Positions 9,421-18,403 of a DNA stretch of 64,000 nucleotides are shown piece after piece. The stretch spans positions 1 through 64,000 of the forward strand of contig DAIDJP010000018.1 in assembly GCA_027451285.1 (NCBI GenBank), read 5' to 3'. The notes under the pieces were generated by a model. The model did not search any database. It saw only the letters and a program-made list of their open reading frames with translations, and was not told where the DNA came from. The DNA is from Acidimicrobiaceae bacterium (GTDB lineage Bacteria > Actinomycetota > Acidimicrobiia > Acidimicrobiales > RAAP-2). Every line of letters begins with the position of its first letter. Within the stretch, counting starts at the first letter, position 1. The translations under genes were made by a program, and so were the position numbers.

Positions 9421-10528
9421 AGTGTCCCTTGTCGCTCGGACCAGCCCCAACTTCTTCGGTCGGCGGACGAAGATCTCCTTTCGGCCCCCCTCCGCCATCG
9501 ATTAGTAAGTGTCGTTCGCCCTCGGCCAGCTCTTCGTCATAGGAGTTCTCACCGTCAATCGCTCTACGTCGAACCTTCTTGGCGCTCTCCTGACGCCAGA
9601 CTGCGAAACTGACCGCTCCGATCAGGGCGACTCCGTTGAACATTTCATTAATCCACTGTTGACCGGTAACCAATTGAAGTCCCGAAACTCCAATTGCGAG
9701 AACGTATACCGCTAGCACTGATCCCCATACATTGAAGCGTCCCGGACGAAGTTGGGTGGCGCCGAGAAAACAGGCGGCGAATGCAGGTAGTAGGAGAGAC
9801 GGACCGAAGGTCAGTGCGGGACCGCTCGCAGAGCAATACAACACCCCGGCGACGCCGCTTATCGTGGCGGACATCACCATGGACATCCAAACCCACCGGT
9901 CGACCCGAACTCCCGCTAGCTTTGACGCCTCCTTATTCGCACCAATGGCATAGAGATAGCGCCCGAACGGCGTGTGGTCCAAGACCCACCACACGATGAA
10001 GGCACAGATGAATGCGTAGAACACATATGCCTCGAAGCCGCCAACTTGAAACGTGGCGAGGTTATTCCACAAGTGCGACGAGGGGATCAGGGGTTGGCTG
10101 TTGGCGGTGACTATGTCGAGCAGAGCCGCGAGCAGGGTGCTCATGCCCAAAGTGACGATGAAGGAATTCACGTGCCACTTCACGATGAGAAAGCCATTAA
10201 CCATTCCGATGAAGATCGACGATACGAGTGCAAGAGCGATCGACTCGCCCACAGACCAGTGATGGTTGTTTTGCATGACGACCGCAAGGATTCCCGATAA
10301 GTTCGCCACCGCACCAACGGAGAGGTCGAAGTTCCCGCCTATCAACGGAATCAACACCCCAAGTCCGAGCATCATTGTGACCGGCTCTTCATCGGCAATC
10401 GTATGGAGGGTAGACGTCGTGAGAAAAAGATGAGGGATCCAAATCCCAAACACGACGATCAAAAGTCCCGCAAGGTAGAGACCGCTCAAGCGATCCACAC
10501 CAAAGGAAAAACGTCGGATCGTCGTCAC
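9413..10528 (-). CDS. ABC transporter permease, ribose/simple-sugar (RbsC) type
   Basis: Multi-TM; GGNFDLSVGAVANLSGILAVVMQ, FIVTLGMSTLL, PFGRYLYAIGANKEASKLAGVRV are RbsC-like motifs. Confidence 0.9.
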   Translation of the reverse strand: MTTIRRFSFGVDRLSGLYLAGLLIVVFGIWIPHLFLTTSTLHTIADEEPVTMMLGLGVLIPLIGGNFDLSVGAVANLSGILAVVMQNNHHWSVGESIALALVSSIFIGMVNGFLIVKWHVNSFIVTLGMSTLLAALLDIVTANSQPLIPSSHLWNNLATFQVGGFEAYVFYAFICAFIVWWVLDHTPFGRYLYAIGANKEASKLAGVRVDRWVWMSMVMSATISGVAGVLYCSASGPALTFGPSLLLPAFAACFLGATQLRPGRFNVWGSVLAVYVLAIGVSGLQLVTGQQWINEMFNGVALIGAVSFAVWRQESAKKVRRRAIDGENSYDEELAEGERHLLIDGGGGPKGDLRPPTEEVGAGPSDKGHYE

Positions 10529-12096
10529 TGGGCCGCCGCCATCGAATCGTCCACTCCTAGAACCAAGTTCGTAAGAATATCCATTGAAACCTGAGAATGA
10601 TTTACTTCACAGACAATTTGCCCTTCATGCAAGACCAGAACTCGATGACACACCGCGGTGATCTCCTCAAGATCACTAGAACAAATCAATACCGCGGACC
10701 CAGACTTCGCGATATCCAGAATCAACTGATGAATTTCCTCTTTGGCACTCACATCCACACCCTGCGTCGGCTCATCGAGAAGAAAGATCTTCGGGCGGCA
10801 ACGCAACCATTTTGCGAACATCAGCTTCTGTTGGTTGCCTCCGCTAAAGGTAGCAAGTGGTCTTTCCAATCCATCGCGAGGGTGCACGTCAAGACGCTCC
10901 AACCAGACTCGCGCCTCCGCTCGTTCTGTGCGAAGACTGAGCCAGCCCCTTCGCCAGAAGGGGCCAAGGTTCGCCAGAGTCAGGTTCTCTCGTGCTGACA
11001 GATCCATGACTCCACCGTGAACTTTGCGATCAGCAGGGAGAAATGCCATGCCCCGTGCCACGGAAAGGTCAGTACGAGATTGGGGCAGTGTCCGGCCCTC
11101 AATATTGACGTGACCGGCGGTCCTAACCGCCGCACCAAAAATCGAGGCCAGCAGTGCCTCGCGTCCTGATCCAGTGATGCCAACCACTCCAACAATCTCG
11201 CCGGCAGCCACTTGGAGCGAGACCTCGCGGATGGGACCCGCCACCAACTTTCTAACGGTGAGCAGGGCGTTGGCCTCCGATGCAGGCGCCGCGTTACGAA
11301 CGCTCACTTTTCGAATCTCGTGGCCCGAGATGAGCTCCGCAAGGGAGCGCTCGGTCTGATGTCGCACGTCTGATGTCACCACTATGCGACCATCCCTAAT
11401 GACGGTTACTTGATCCGCTACCGCAAAGATTTCCTGCAACCGATGGCTTACGTAGAGAACCCCGACGCCCTGGGCCGCCACGCGTCGCACAATCTTCGCG
11501 AGGTGATCGACGTCTTGACTCGGCATCGTTGCTGTTGGCTCATCCAGAATCAAGAATTTCGCGGGATAGCGTTCGTCACGTTGAAGTGCACGCACCAGCG
11601 CAACGCCCGTTCTCTCGGCCATCGTGAGATCGCCCACTCGATCCGAGGGCTTGAACTTGAGGTCGAGTCGCTCAATCTCCTGCGCGGCGAGAGCCTCTGC
11701 GTAGCGCCTGCGCACCGTTCCCCACCGCGAGGGATAGCCCGATGTCAAACATAGATTGTCGAACACCGTCAAATCACTAATCAGATCCCCGTCTTGTTGG
11801 ATGACTCGACATCCGAGACGATACGACGACTGCTTCGAACCAAGCCGAAGAGGCCTTCCGCCAATCTCCACTGTCCCACCTGGCTCGGGACGATGGTAAC
11901 CCGAAATGATTTTGATGAGCGTCGACTTTCCGGAACCGTTGCCACCGAGAAAAGCACGAACTTCCCCCGGTGCAACCTTGAGATCAACGTTGAAGAGCAC
12001 GCGAACGCCAACAAAATCCTTCGAGAGTCCCTGCACGTCGAGGCTCCATTCGGAGACTCGACGTGCAGGGCCCTGACCAGGCGAGTAGTTATCCAA
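10525..12096 (-). CDS. ABC transporter ATP-binding protein with two NBDs (RbsA type)
   Basis: GGNGSGKSTLIKIISGYHRPEPGG, ILDEPTATMPSQDVDHL, second NBD FSGGNQQKLMFAKWLRCRPKIFLLDEPTQGVDVSAKEEIHQLI. Start uncertain (TTG at 12096 suggested; the ORF track extends upstream through implausible sequence). Confidence 0.88.
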   Translation of the reverse strand: MDNYSPGQGPARRVSEWSLDVQGLSKDFVGVRVLFNVDLKVAPGEVRAFLGGNGSGKSTLIKIISGYHRPEPGGTVEIGGRPLRLGSKQSSYRLGCRVIQQDGDLISDLTVFDNLCLTSGYPSRWGTVRRRYAEALAAQEIERLDLKFKPSDRVGDLTMAERTGVALVRALQRDERYPAKFLILDEPTATMPSQDVDHLAKIVRRVAAQGVGVLYVSHRLQEIFAVADQVTVIRDGRIVVTSDVRHQTERSLAELISGHEIRKVSVRNAAPASEANALLTVRKLVAGPIREVSLQVAAGEIVGVVGITGSGREALLASIFGAAVRTAGHVNIEGRTLPQSRTDLSVARGMAFLPADRKVHGGVMDLSARENLTLANLGPFWRRGWLSLRTERAEARVWLERLDVHPRDGLERPLATFSGGNQQKLMFAKWLRCRPKIFLLDEPTQGVDVSAKEEIHQLILDIAKSGSAVLICSSDLEEITAVCHRVLVLHEGQIVCEVNHSQVSMDILTNLVLGVDDSMAAAQ

Positions 12097-13204
12097 CGTG
12101 CCAGAGTTTCTTGAAAAGACCCCGGAAGTTAGCGGGAATATTCGCAGACTCCGACGCAGACTTTGTGTTGGTCTTAATGAGAAGCTGCTCTGGCATGCCT
12201 CCACCGTCAGGCGCGATGCCCATTCCCTCAAGGTGGCGGGCCTCGGAGTCGATCGCCAACCAACCCAAGTATTGGAAGTTCGTAGGGACGAAGGCGTTTT
12301 CAGTCCCCGCAATGACATCCTGCTCATTCTCGACGGTGGCATCACCACCGGCGATCTTGACGCCAGTGATTCCTGCAGCTTTCAGCGCGGCTGGCAAGGC
12401 TGGGAATATGACTCCATCAGTGGCAACGATGTAGGTAATCGACGGATCCCTCTGAACTGCAGATACAACGGCGGGAGTGATCTGGTTGTTGCCTTGCTCG
12501 GCGGGCGTAGCGTTAAGGGACGTCACAACGCACGCGGGACACAATGACTTGATTCTCGAGTTGAATCCACTTGCCGACTGAGCCAGAAGGCCGAATGCCG
12601 GAACGTTGACTAGCAGAACATGGGCTTTGCCTTTGGAATCACTAGTCACCCAATCTGCCAGGATCGAGCCTTGCATCGCTCCGTCGTCACCGATCGCGGT
12701 GATAACTGAGCCCTTTAGAGGAGTCGGTCCAGTCTCGATCGGGATAATTGACACCTTCGCAGCGTTGAAGGCGGGAATCTCGCTTGCCCAGGACGCCTCA
12801 GGTATCGCGTTGAATGCCACCGCCACTGGCTTGTACAACAGTGCCTGCTTCATTGCGGTCACCAATGTTGCGGGATTCGTCTCGTCAAACGTGAGCTGCT
12901 TGTACGTCCAGCCAATCGCCTTCGCCGCAGCGGTAACACCGACAGCGACATCCTTGCACTGAGGAAACGCACATTGGATGTACACAAACGTCTTGTGCGT
13001 CGGAGCCTTTCTCCTAAGCGGTGTCGTAACGGCAAGGTTCGTTGGCGCTTTCAAATATGGTGTCAGCGCTTGGGTCGCCGCCTTCACGCCCGAAGTCGAG
13101 CCAGCACTACTTACTGTCGCGGTCGTTGCTAGTGCCACTACTGAGACAAGTGAACCAACCAACGCTGGTCGCCATACGCCCCTACCAATCTTCTTCAATT
13201 TCAA
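12089..13204 (-). CDS. sugar-type ABC transporter substrate-binding protein (secreted)
   Basis: N-terminal signal peptide MKLKKIGRGVWRPALVGSLVSVVALATTATVSSAG; periplasmic-binding fold; TTG start preceded by a GGGGGGAAG Shine-Dalgarno-like run. Confidence 0.85.
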   Translation of the reverse strand: MKLKKIGRGVWRPALVGSLVSVVALATTATVSSAGSTSGVKAATQALTPYLKAPTNLAVTTPLRRKAPTHKTFVYIQCAFPQCKDVAVGVTAAAKAIGWTYKQLTFDETNPATLVTAMKQALLYKPVAVAFNAIPEASWASEIPAFNAAKVSIIPIETGPTPLKGSVITAIGDDGAMQGSILADWVTSDSKGKAHVLLVNVPAFGLLAQSASGFNSRIKSLCPACVVTSLNATPAEQGNNQITPAVVSAVQRDPSITYIVATDGVIFPALPAALKAAGITGVKIAGGDATVENEQDVIAGTENAFVPTNFQYLGWLAIDSEARHLEGMGIAPDGGGMPEQLLIKTNTKSASESANIPANFRGLFKKLWHVG

Positions 13205-13245
13205 CTTCCCCCCTTGGTTTGAAGATTATCCGCCCGGGCCGACCC

Positions 13246-13298
13246 GAACCAAACAATCGTTTGTTCAACTGTCTAGCAGGATGCTCTACCTCTGTCAA
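13246..13298 (-). promoter_or_regulatory. Predicted promoter/operator for the ABC-catabolic operon: -35 TTGACA (13293-13298), 17 nt spacer, -10 TAGACA (13270-13275), imperfect palindrome GAACaAAcgattgtTTgGTTC (13246-13266)
   Basis: Read directly on the - strand upstream of the substrate-binding protein gene; exact -35, ideal spacer and a 21-bp dyad at the expected transcription start. Confidence 0.55.
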
Positions 13299-13325
13299 CG
13301 GCATACGCGACAAAAAAGTTCAAAG

Positions 13326-13415
13326 GGGGCAGGCCGCAACTACGACGCGGTTTCGATGAGACCAGGGATCTGCCCTGCCCTCGGTTGACTCTGTGGCCTG
13401 CCCGCGGCCTGCCCC
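13326..13415. repeat. 12-bp perfect inverted repeat GGGGCAGGCCGC (13326-13337) / GCGGCCTGCCCC (13404-13415)
   Basis: Direct inspection; arms separated by 66 nt in the intergenic region between dnaE2 and the ABC operon. A further GGCCTGCCC copy lies at 13395-13403. Confidence 0.8.
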
Positions 13416-13522
13416 AGAACGGCGTCGGGAAGTCTAGTACTCAAGGATCCATCTTTTGATCAGGTACTTAGTTACTCATTGCCAAGAAAGCTAACTTCCT
13501 TCCCAAGCTGAGAACGACGGGA

Positions 13523-16500
13523 CTAGTGCCAGTCGCGCGACGCCGGCACCGCGTCGAGGGCGAGGGCCTCGACGTAGTCGGCCGCGATCGTCACGCTGCC
13601 GCGGTCGCGCTGCAGCGCCCCGCGCACCAGCAGCGCCGGCGCGCTCGCCACCGACGACCACCGCACCCAAGCGCCGCGCGAGAAGATCACGTTCACGTGG
13701 CCCGTCTCGTCTTCGAGGTTGACGAAGACCGCGCCGTTGGCCGTCTCGGGGTGCTGACGGTGCGTGACGACCCCGGCGACCTGGACCCGCTCGGCCTCGA
13801 CGCTTGAGAGCGTCGCCGCGCTCGCCACCCCGCGCGCGACGAGCGCGTCACGTACGAGAGCCATCGCCGTGGCCTCCGGGGTCAGCCCGAGCGCCCAGAG
13901 GTCATCGGCGACGCGCTCCATCTCACTCGTCGCGGGCAGAAGAGGCGCCGTCAGCCCGCTCACCACCGCGAGGCGCTCCGGCGTCGCCTGGGCCGCCGCG
14001 CCGGCTCCCCAAACCTGCGCACGTCGGCTCTGGCCGAAGCAGTCGAGCGCGCCGGCCGCGGCGAGAGCCTCCAGGTGACGCTCCGCGCAGCCCGCGCGCG
14101 CCGCGAGATCCGTCGTGCTCGCCCAGGGGGCGCCCTCGGCGATGCGCGCCGCCAGCGCCTCGCCGATCCCGCGCACCGAGGAGAGGCCCAGGCGCGCGCT
14201 CGGCCGCTCGGGGTCCCCCTCGAGGCTCGCGAGCACCCCCGAGCGGTTCACGTCGGGGCGCAGCACGCTGACCCCGTGGCGGCGCGCGTCGGCCACCAGG
14301 CTCTGGGGCGACCAGAACCCCAGGGGCTGGGCGTTCAGCAGCGAGACGAGGAAGGCCGCGGGATAGTGCAGCTTGATCCAGGCCGAGCAGTAGACGAGGT
14401 GGGCGAAGGAGACCGAGTGCGACTCGGGGAAGCCGAAGTTGGCGAAGGCGGCCAGCGCCTCGAAGAGCTGGTCGGCGGCCGCGCCGGTGATGCCGTTCTG
14501 CGCCATGCCGGCGTAGAAGCGGCTCTTGAGGCGCAGCATGCGCACCTCGGAGCGCTTGGCCGCCATAGCCTGGCGCAGCTCGTCGGCCTCGGCCGGCGAG
14601 AACCCCGCGACCGCGACGGCCATCTCCATCAGCTGCTCCTGGAAGAGCGGCACCCCGAGGGTGCGCGAGAGGATGGGCTCGAGTCGCGGGTGCAGGTAGG
14701 TCACCGCCTCGTCGCCGCGGCGCCGGCGCAGGTAGGGGTTCACCGCGTGGCCCTGGATCGGGCCCGGGCGGATGAGGGCCACCTCGATCACCAGGTCGTA
14801 GAAGCAGCGCGGCAGCACCCGCGGCAGGGTCGCCATCTGCGCGCGCGACTCGACCTGAAAGACCCCCACGGTGTCGGCCTCGCACAACAGGTCGTAGACC
14901 GCCGGCTCCTGGGCCAGCGCCCCGAGGTCGAGGGTGACCCCGTGGAAGGCCGCCACCGCGTCGACGGCGCGGTGCAACGCCTCGAGCATGCCCAGGCCCA
15001 ACAGGTCGAACTTCACCAGACCGATCGCCGCGCAGTCGTCCTTGTCCCACTGCAGGACGCTGCGCCCGCTCGTGCGCGCCCACTCGACCGGACAGACCTC
15101 GGTCACCGGCCGGTCACACAGCACCATGCCCGCCGAGTGCAATCCGAGGTGGCGCGGGCGGTCGCGCAGTTCGCCGGCCAGGCGCGCGATCATCGGCGGC
15201 ACCGCGCCCTCGACGTGGCGCGCGTCGCGCAGCGCGTTGGCCTCGGCCTCGCTGTAGCCGAAGGCGCGGGCCACGTCGCGCAGCGCCGAGCGCGAGCGGT
15301 ACGTGATCACCGCCGCCACCTGGGCGGCGTGACGGCGTCCGTAGCGCGTGAAGACGTACTGGATCACCTCCTCGCGCCGACCCGACTCGATGTCGACGTC
15401 GATGTCGGGGGGGCCGTCGCGCGCCGGCGAGAGAAAGCGCTCGAAGAAGAGGTTGAGAGACACCGCGTCGGCGTTGGTGATGCCCAGCGAATAGCACACC
15501 GCCGAGTTGGCCGCCGAGCCGCGGCCCTGGCAGTAGATGTTCTCGCGCCGGCAGAACTCGGTGATGTCCCAGACCGTCAGGAAGTACCCGGCGAAGCCCA
15601 GCGCGCCGATCACCGAGAGCTCGTGGTCGATCTGGCGCCACGCCCCCTCGACGCGCTCGGCGTCGCGGCTGCCGTAGCGCCGCGTGGCGCCGATCCTCAC
15701 CAGCTCGGTGAGGTAGGCCTGCTCGTCCATGCCCGCCGGCGTGGGAAAGCGCGGCAGGTTCGGCGCCACCAGGCGCAGGTCGAAGGCGAGCGACGCGCCG
15801 ATCTCGCCGGCGGCGTCGACCACACCGGGCCAGCGCGCGAAGCGCCGGCGCATCTCGGCGTCGCTGTGCAGGTGGGCCGCGCCCGAGGTGGCGAGCCAGC
15901 CGCGCATCTCCTCGAGGCTCGAGCGTGCGCGAATGGCCGCGAGCACGTTCGCGCGCGCCAGCCCCTCGGGGGTGGCGTAGTGGACGTTGCCCGTGGCCAC
16001 CACGTCGACGCCACGCGCGACCGCGAGGTTCGCCAACTCGTCGTTGCGCGCGACGTCCTCGGGCTGGGCGTGGTCCCAGATCTCCACCGCCACGTTCTCG
16101 CGCCCGAACGCCGCGATCAGGCGCTCGAGCGCGCGACCCATCGCGCGCGGCCCCTCGTCGTAGAGGGCGCGCGTCAGGGGCCCCTTGCGACACCCGCTCA
16201 GCACGAGCCAGTCACGCGCGCGAAGCGCGAGATCCTCGAGGGTGAGACGCGGCGCGCCCTTCTCGCCCCGGGCGAGGTGCGCCTCGGCCAGCGTCTCCGA
16301 GAGCGCGCGGTATCCCTCGGGCGAGCGCGCGAGCACCACCACGTGTTCGCCCGAGGGATCGCGCACCCCGGTGCGCTCCTCGCCGTTCAGGGTGATCTCA
16401 CTGCCAAAGACCGTCGCGAGCCCCAGGGCGCGAGCGGCCTCGGCGAAACGCACCACGCCGTAGAGGCCGTGATGGTCGGTCAGGGCGAGGGCGCCCAGCT

Positions 16501-16597
16501 CGAGTCGCGCGGCCTCGGCCGCTAACTCCTCGGGATCGCTCGCCCCGTCGAGGAAGCTGAACCCCGAGTGCGCGTGCAGTTCGGCGTAGGTCGCCAT
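13523..16597 (-). CDS. dnaE2: error-prone DNA polymerase DnaE2 (ImuC)
   Basis: PHP domain MATYAELHAHSGFSFLDGASDPEELAAEAARL...ALTDHHGLYGVV; CQGRGSAANSAVCYSLGIT; DGPPDIDVDIESGRREEVIQYVFTRYGR; downstream of imuB. Start set at MATYAEL (16597). Confidence 0.95.
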   Translation of the reverse strand: MATYAELHAHSGFSFLDGASDPEELAAEAARLELGALALTDHHGLYGVVRFAEAARALGLATVFGSEITLNGEERTGVRDPSGEHVVVLARSPEGYRALSETLAEAHLARGEKGAPRLTLEDLALRARDWLVLSGCRKGPLTRALYDEGPRAMGRALERLIAAFGRENVAVEIWDHAQPEDVARNDELANLAVARGVDVVATGNVHYATPEGLARANVLAAIRARSSLEEMRGWLATSGAAHLHSDAEMRRRFARWPGVVDAAGEIGASLAFDLRLVAPNLPRFPTPAGMDEQAYLTELVRIGATRRYGSRDAERVEGAWRQIDHELSVIGALGFAGYFLTVWDITEFCRRENIYCQGRGSAANSAVCYSLGITNADAVSLNLFFERFLSPARDGPPDIDVDIESGRREEVIQYVFTRYGRRHAAQVAAVITYRSRSALRDVARAFGYSEAEANALRDARHVEGAVPPMIARLAGELRDRPRHLGLHSAGMVLCDRPVTEVCPVEWARTSGRSVLQWDKDDCAAIGLVKFDLLGLGMLEALHRAVDAVAAFHGVTLDLGALAQEPAVYDLLCEADTVGVFQVESRAQMATLPRVLPRCFYDLVIEVALIRPGPIQGHAVNPYLRRRRGDEAVTYLHPRLEPILSRTLGVPLFQEQLMEMAVAVAGFSPAEADELRQAMAAKRSEVRMLRLKSRFYAGMAQNGITGAAADQLFEALAAFANFGFPESHSVSFAHLVYCSAWIKLHYPAAFLVSLLNAQPLGFWSPQSLVADARRHGVSVLRPDVNRSGVLASLEGDPERPSARLGLSSVRGIGEALAARIAEGAPWASTTDLAARAGCAERHLEALAAAGALDCFGQSRRAQVWGAGAAAQATPERLAVVSGLTAPLLPATSEMERVADDLWALGLTPEATAMALVRDALVARGVASAATLSSVEAERVQVAGVVTHRQHPETANGAVFVNLEDETGHVNVIFSRGAWVRWSSVASAPALLVRGALQRDRGSVTIAADYVEALALDAVPASRDWH

Positions 16598-17676
16598 CAG
16601 TCGTAGATCCCCACGAGCCACCACCGGTGCGAGTGGGCGACGAGGAGCACGGCCTCGCCGGTGGTGAGAACGAGCTGGACGTGAGCACGCGGACGTGCCA
16701 GCGTCCACCAGCGCTCGAGGCTGGTCCAGGGCCCCGCGTGCCAGGCCACGTCGCGGCGAATCGCGTGCGAGAACCACAGTGTCGCCGGCTCACCGGTCAG
16801 TCCCCCGCGCGACGCCACGCGCAGCGGCGCCCCGTTGGCGTCGCGCAACTCGACCGGCACCGGGCGCGCGAGAGTGGTCGCGGGACTCGGTGCGCGCAAC
16901 TGTCCCGGCCAGGGCGCGTCATCGCGTTCGGCCTCGGCCGGCGCCCCCCAGGGCACGAGCACGGCGCGGTCCTCGGGGACGCGCCCCGCGCGCAGAGCGG
17001 CGACCACGACGCCCTCGGCCCCGAGGCGCCGACGCACCCGATGCGCGGCGGCCGCGGCCCGCTCGTCGCCGGCCGCGTTCTCGCCGAAGAAGCCCCCCTG
17101 CTCGGACCCGGCCCGCGTCGTCCCGCGCACGGCCGCCAGGTGCTCGTTGATACGCGCGTCGCGTTGGCCGGCGAGCTCGGCGACTTCGCCACGCGCCACC
17201 CGGTGCAGGGCCACCACCGGTGCACTGAAGCGCTCGGCGACTCTCGCGGGGGCGAGGTCGGCGAAGGCTCCGACGCTGCGGATCCCGAGGCGCGCGCACG
17301 TCGCGGCGAGGTCGGCGCGCCCGAGCACGTCGAGGCGCTGGGCGCGGCGGAAGGCCTCGCTCTGTCCCACGGGCACCACCCGGTGTGACTTCGCGGCGAG
17401 CTCGGCGAGGAAGAGCCCGTCGGCCACGCCGAGGGCGGCCTCGCGGCCGGTCACGTCGCGCACCGTGCTGGCCACCGCCGCGAGCACGGCGCCCTCGCCG
17501 CCGAAGAAGCGGCTCGGCCCGCGCACCGGGATCACGCACAGCCCCAGACGCACCGCCTCGGTGAAGGGCGAGAGCACGCTGAGCGCGTCGAAGAGCGCCG
17601 CGAAGTCGCGCCACGTCGAGCCGTCGGGTGACTCGACGGCGAGCGACTCGACCCAGACCGCGAGAAGCCGCTCCAC
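16597..17676 (-). CDS. imuB: ImuB-like Y-family polymerase-related protein
   Basis: GVADGLFLAELAAKSHRVVPVGQSEAFRRAQRLDVLGRADLAATCARLGIRSVGAFADLAPARVAERFS; no catalytic Asp/Glu at Pol Y positions; sits between imuA and dnaE2. GTG start at 17676 (TAGTG junction). Confidence 0.88.
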   Translation of the reverse strand: MERLLAVWVESLAVESPDGSTWRDFAALFDALSVLSPFTEAVRLGLCVIPVRGPSRFFGGEGAVLAAVASTVRDVTGREAALGVADGLFLAELAAKSHRVVPVGQSEAFRRAQRLDVLGRADLAATCARLGIRSVGAFADLAPARVAERFSAPVVALHRVARGEVAELAGQRDARINEHLAAVRGTTRAGSEQGGFFGENAAGDERAAAAAHRVRRRLGAEGVVVAALRAGRVPEDRAVLVPWGAPAEAERDDAPWPGQLRAPSPATTLARPVPVELRDANGAPLRVASRGGLTGEPATLWFSHAIRRDVAWHAGPWTSLERWWTLARPRAHVQLVLTTGEAVLLVAHSHRWWLVGIYD

Positions 17677-18332
17677 TAGCTCTCCGCGCGACCACGCTGG
17701 CCGGGTAGGACGATCACGTGCTCGCCGACACGGCTCGCCTCGCCACGACCGCCCACGCGCACGTTCAGGTAGCGCGCGTCGAGGCGCGACGACGCCTCCC
17801 AGCGCGCCCGGGTGATCGTAAAGGAGAGGTCGGCCGGCGTCGGCCACGCCGCGCGGGTCTCGGCGAGCACGACGAGCACGACGCCGGACTCGCGCACGCG
17901 ATCCACCAGGCGCCGCGCCGAGGACGAGGCGGCACGCCCCGGCGGGCGCACCACCAACAGGTCCACCCCGTCGAGCAGGTCGGCCGCGGACTCGGCCCAG
18001 GCTCCGCGCGGACGCGGGACGAAGAGCACGCGGCGCAGGTCCACGCCGAGCTCGGCCATGGCCATCACCCCGGGGTCGTCCACGCCGACCACCGCCGCCC
18101 AGTGCCCCGCGCGCGAGGCGCCGGTGAGCAGGCTGAGCGCGAGGCTGAGCCCGCCCAGGCCCGGCGCCGCCTCGACGACGACCAGCGAACCGCGGCGCAG
18201 GCTGGCCCCGGGAACGAGACCGGACCAGGGCTCATCCAGGGGTAGGCGGCGCGAGCCGGCGAGGGAGACGGGGCGCACCTTGGCCAGGAGATCGGCCGGC
18301 AACGGGGGTCGTGGAGGGGAAAAAGCGAACAT
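17676..18332 (-). CDS. imuA: ImuA-like RecA-fold protein (mutasome)
   Basis: RPVSLAGSRRLPLDEPWSGLVPGASLRRGSLVVVEAAPGLGGLSLALSLLTGASRAGHWAAVVGVDD; degenerate P-loop; position in the imuA-imuB-dnaE2 operon. Confidence 0.78.
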   Translation of the reverse strand: MFAFSPPRPPLPADLLAKVRPVSLAGSRRLPLDEPWSGLVPGASLRRGSLVVVEAAPGLGGLSLALSLLTGASRAGHWAAVVGVDDPGVMAMAELGVDLRRVLFVPRPRGAWAESAADLLDGVDLLVVRPPGRAASSSARRLVDRVRESGVVLVVLAETRAAWPTPADLSFTITRARWEASSRLDARYLNVRVGGRGEASRVGEHVIVLPGQRGRAES

Positions 18333-18339
18333 ATGTTCG
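18326..18339. promoter_or_regulatory. LexA/SOS box CGAACATATGTTCG (perfect palindrome)
   Basis: Matches the actinobacterial/Gram-positive LexA consensus CGAAC-N4-GTTCG exactly; lies between two DNA damage-related divergent genes. Confidence 0.92.
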
Positions 18340-18403
18340 TAAGAGTAATCAGTCGCCGTGACGTCCGCCAGCGGGCCCTATCGTCAGGGAAAAAGGAGAT
18401 CCC

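Noticed and set aside
14075-16525. 816-aa plus-strand ORF opposite dnaE2, and similar long antisense ORFs (22055-23992 -, 29583-31115 +, 30622-32562 +, 42626-44731 -)
   Set aside because: High-GC shadow ORFs: they lie antisense to clearly conserved genes and have His/Arg/Ala/Gly/Asp-rich composition without any domain-like sequence.
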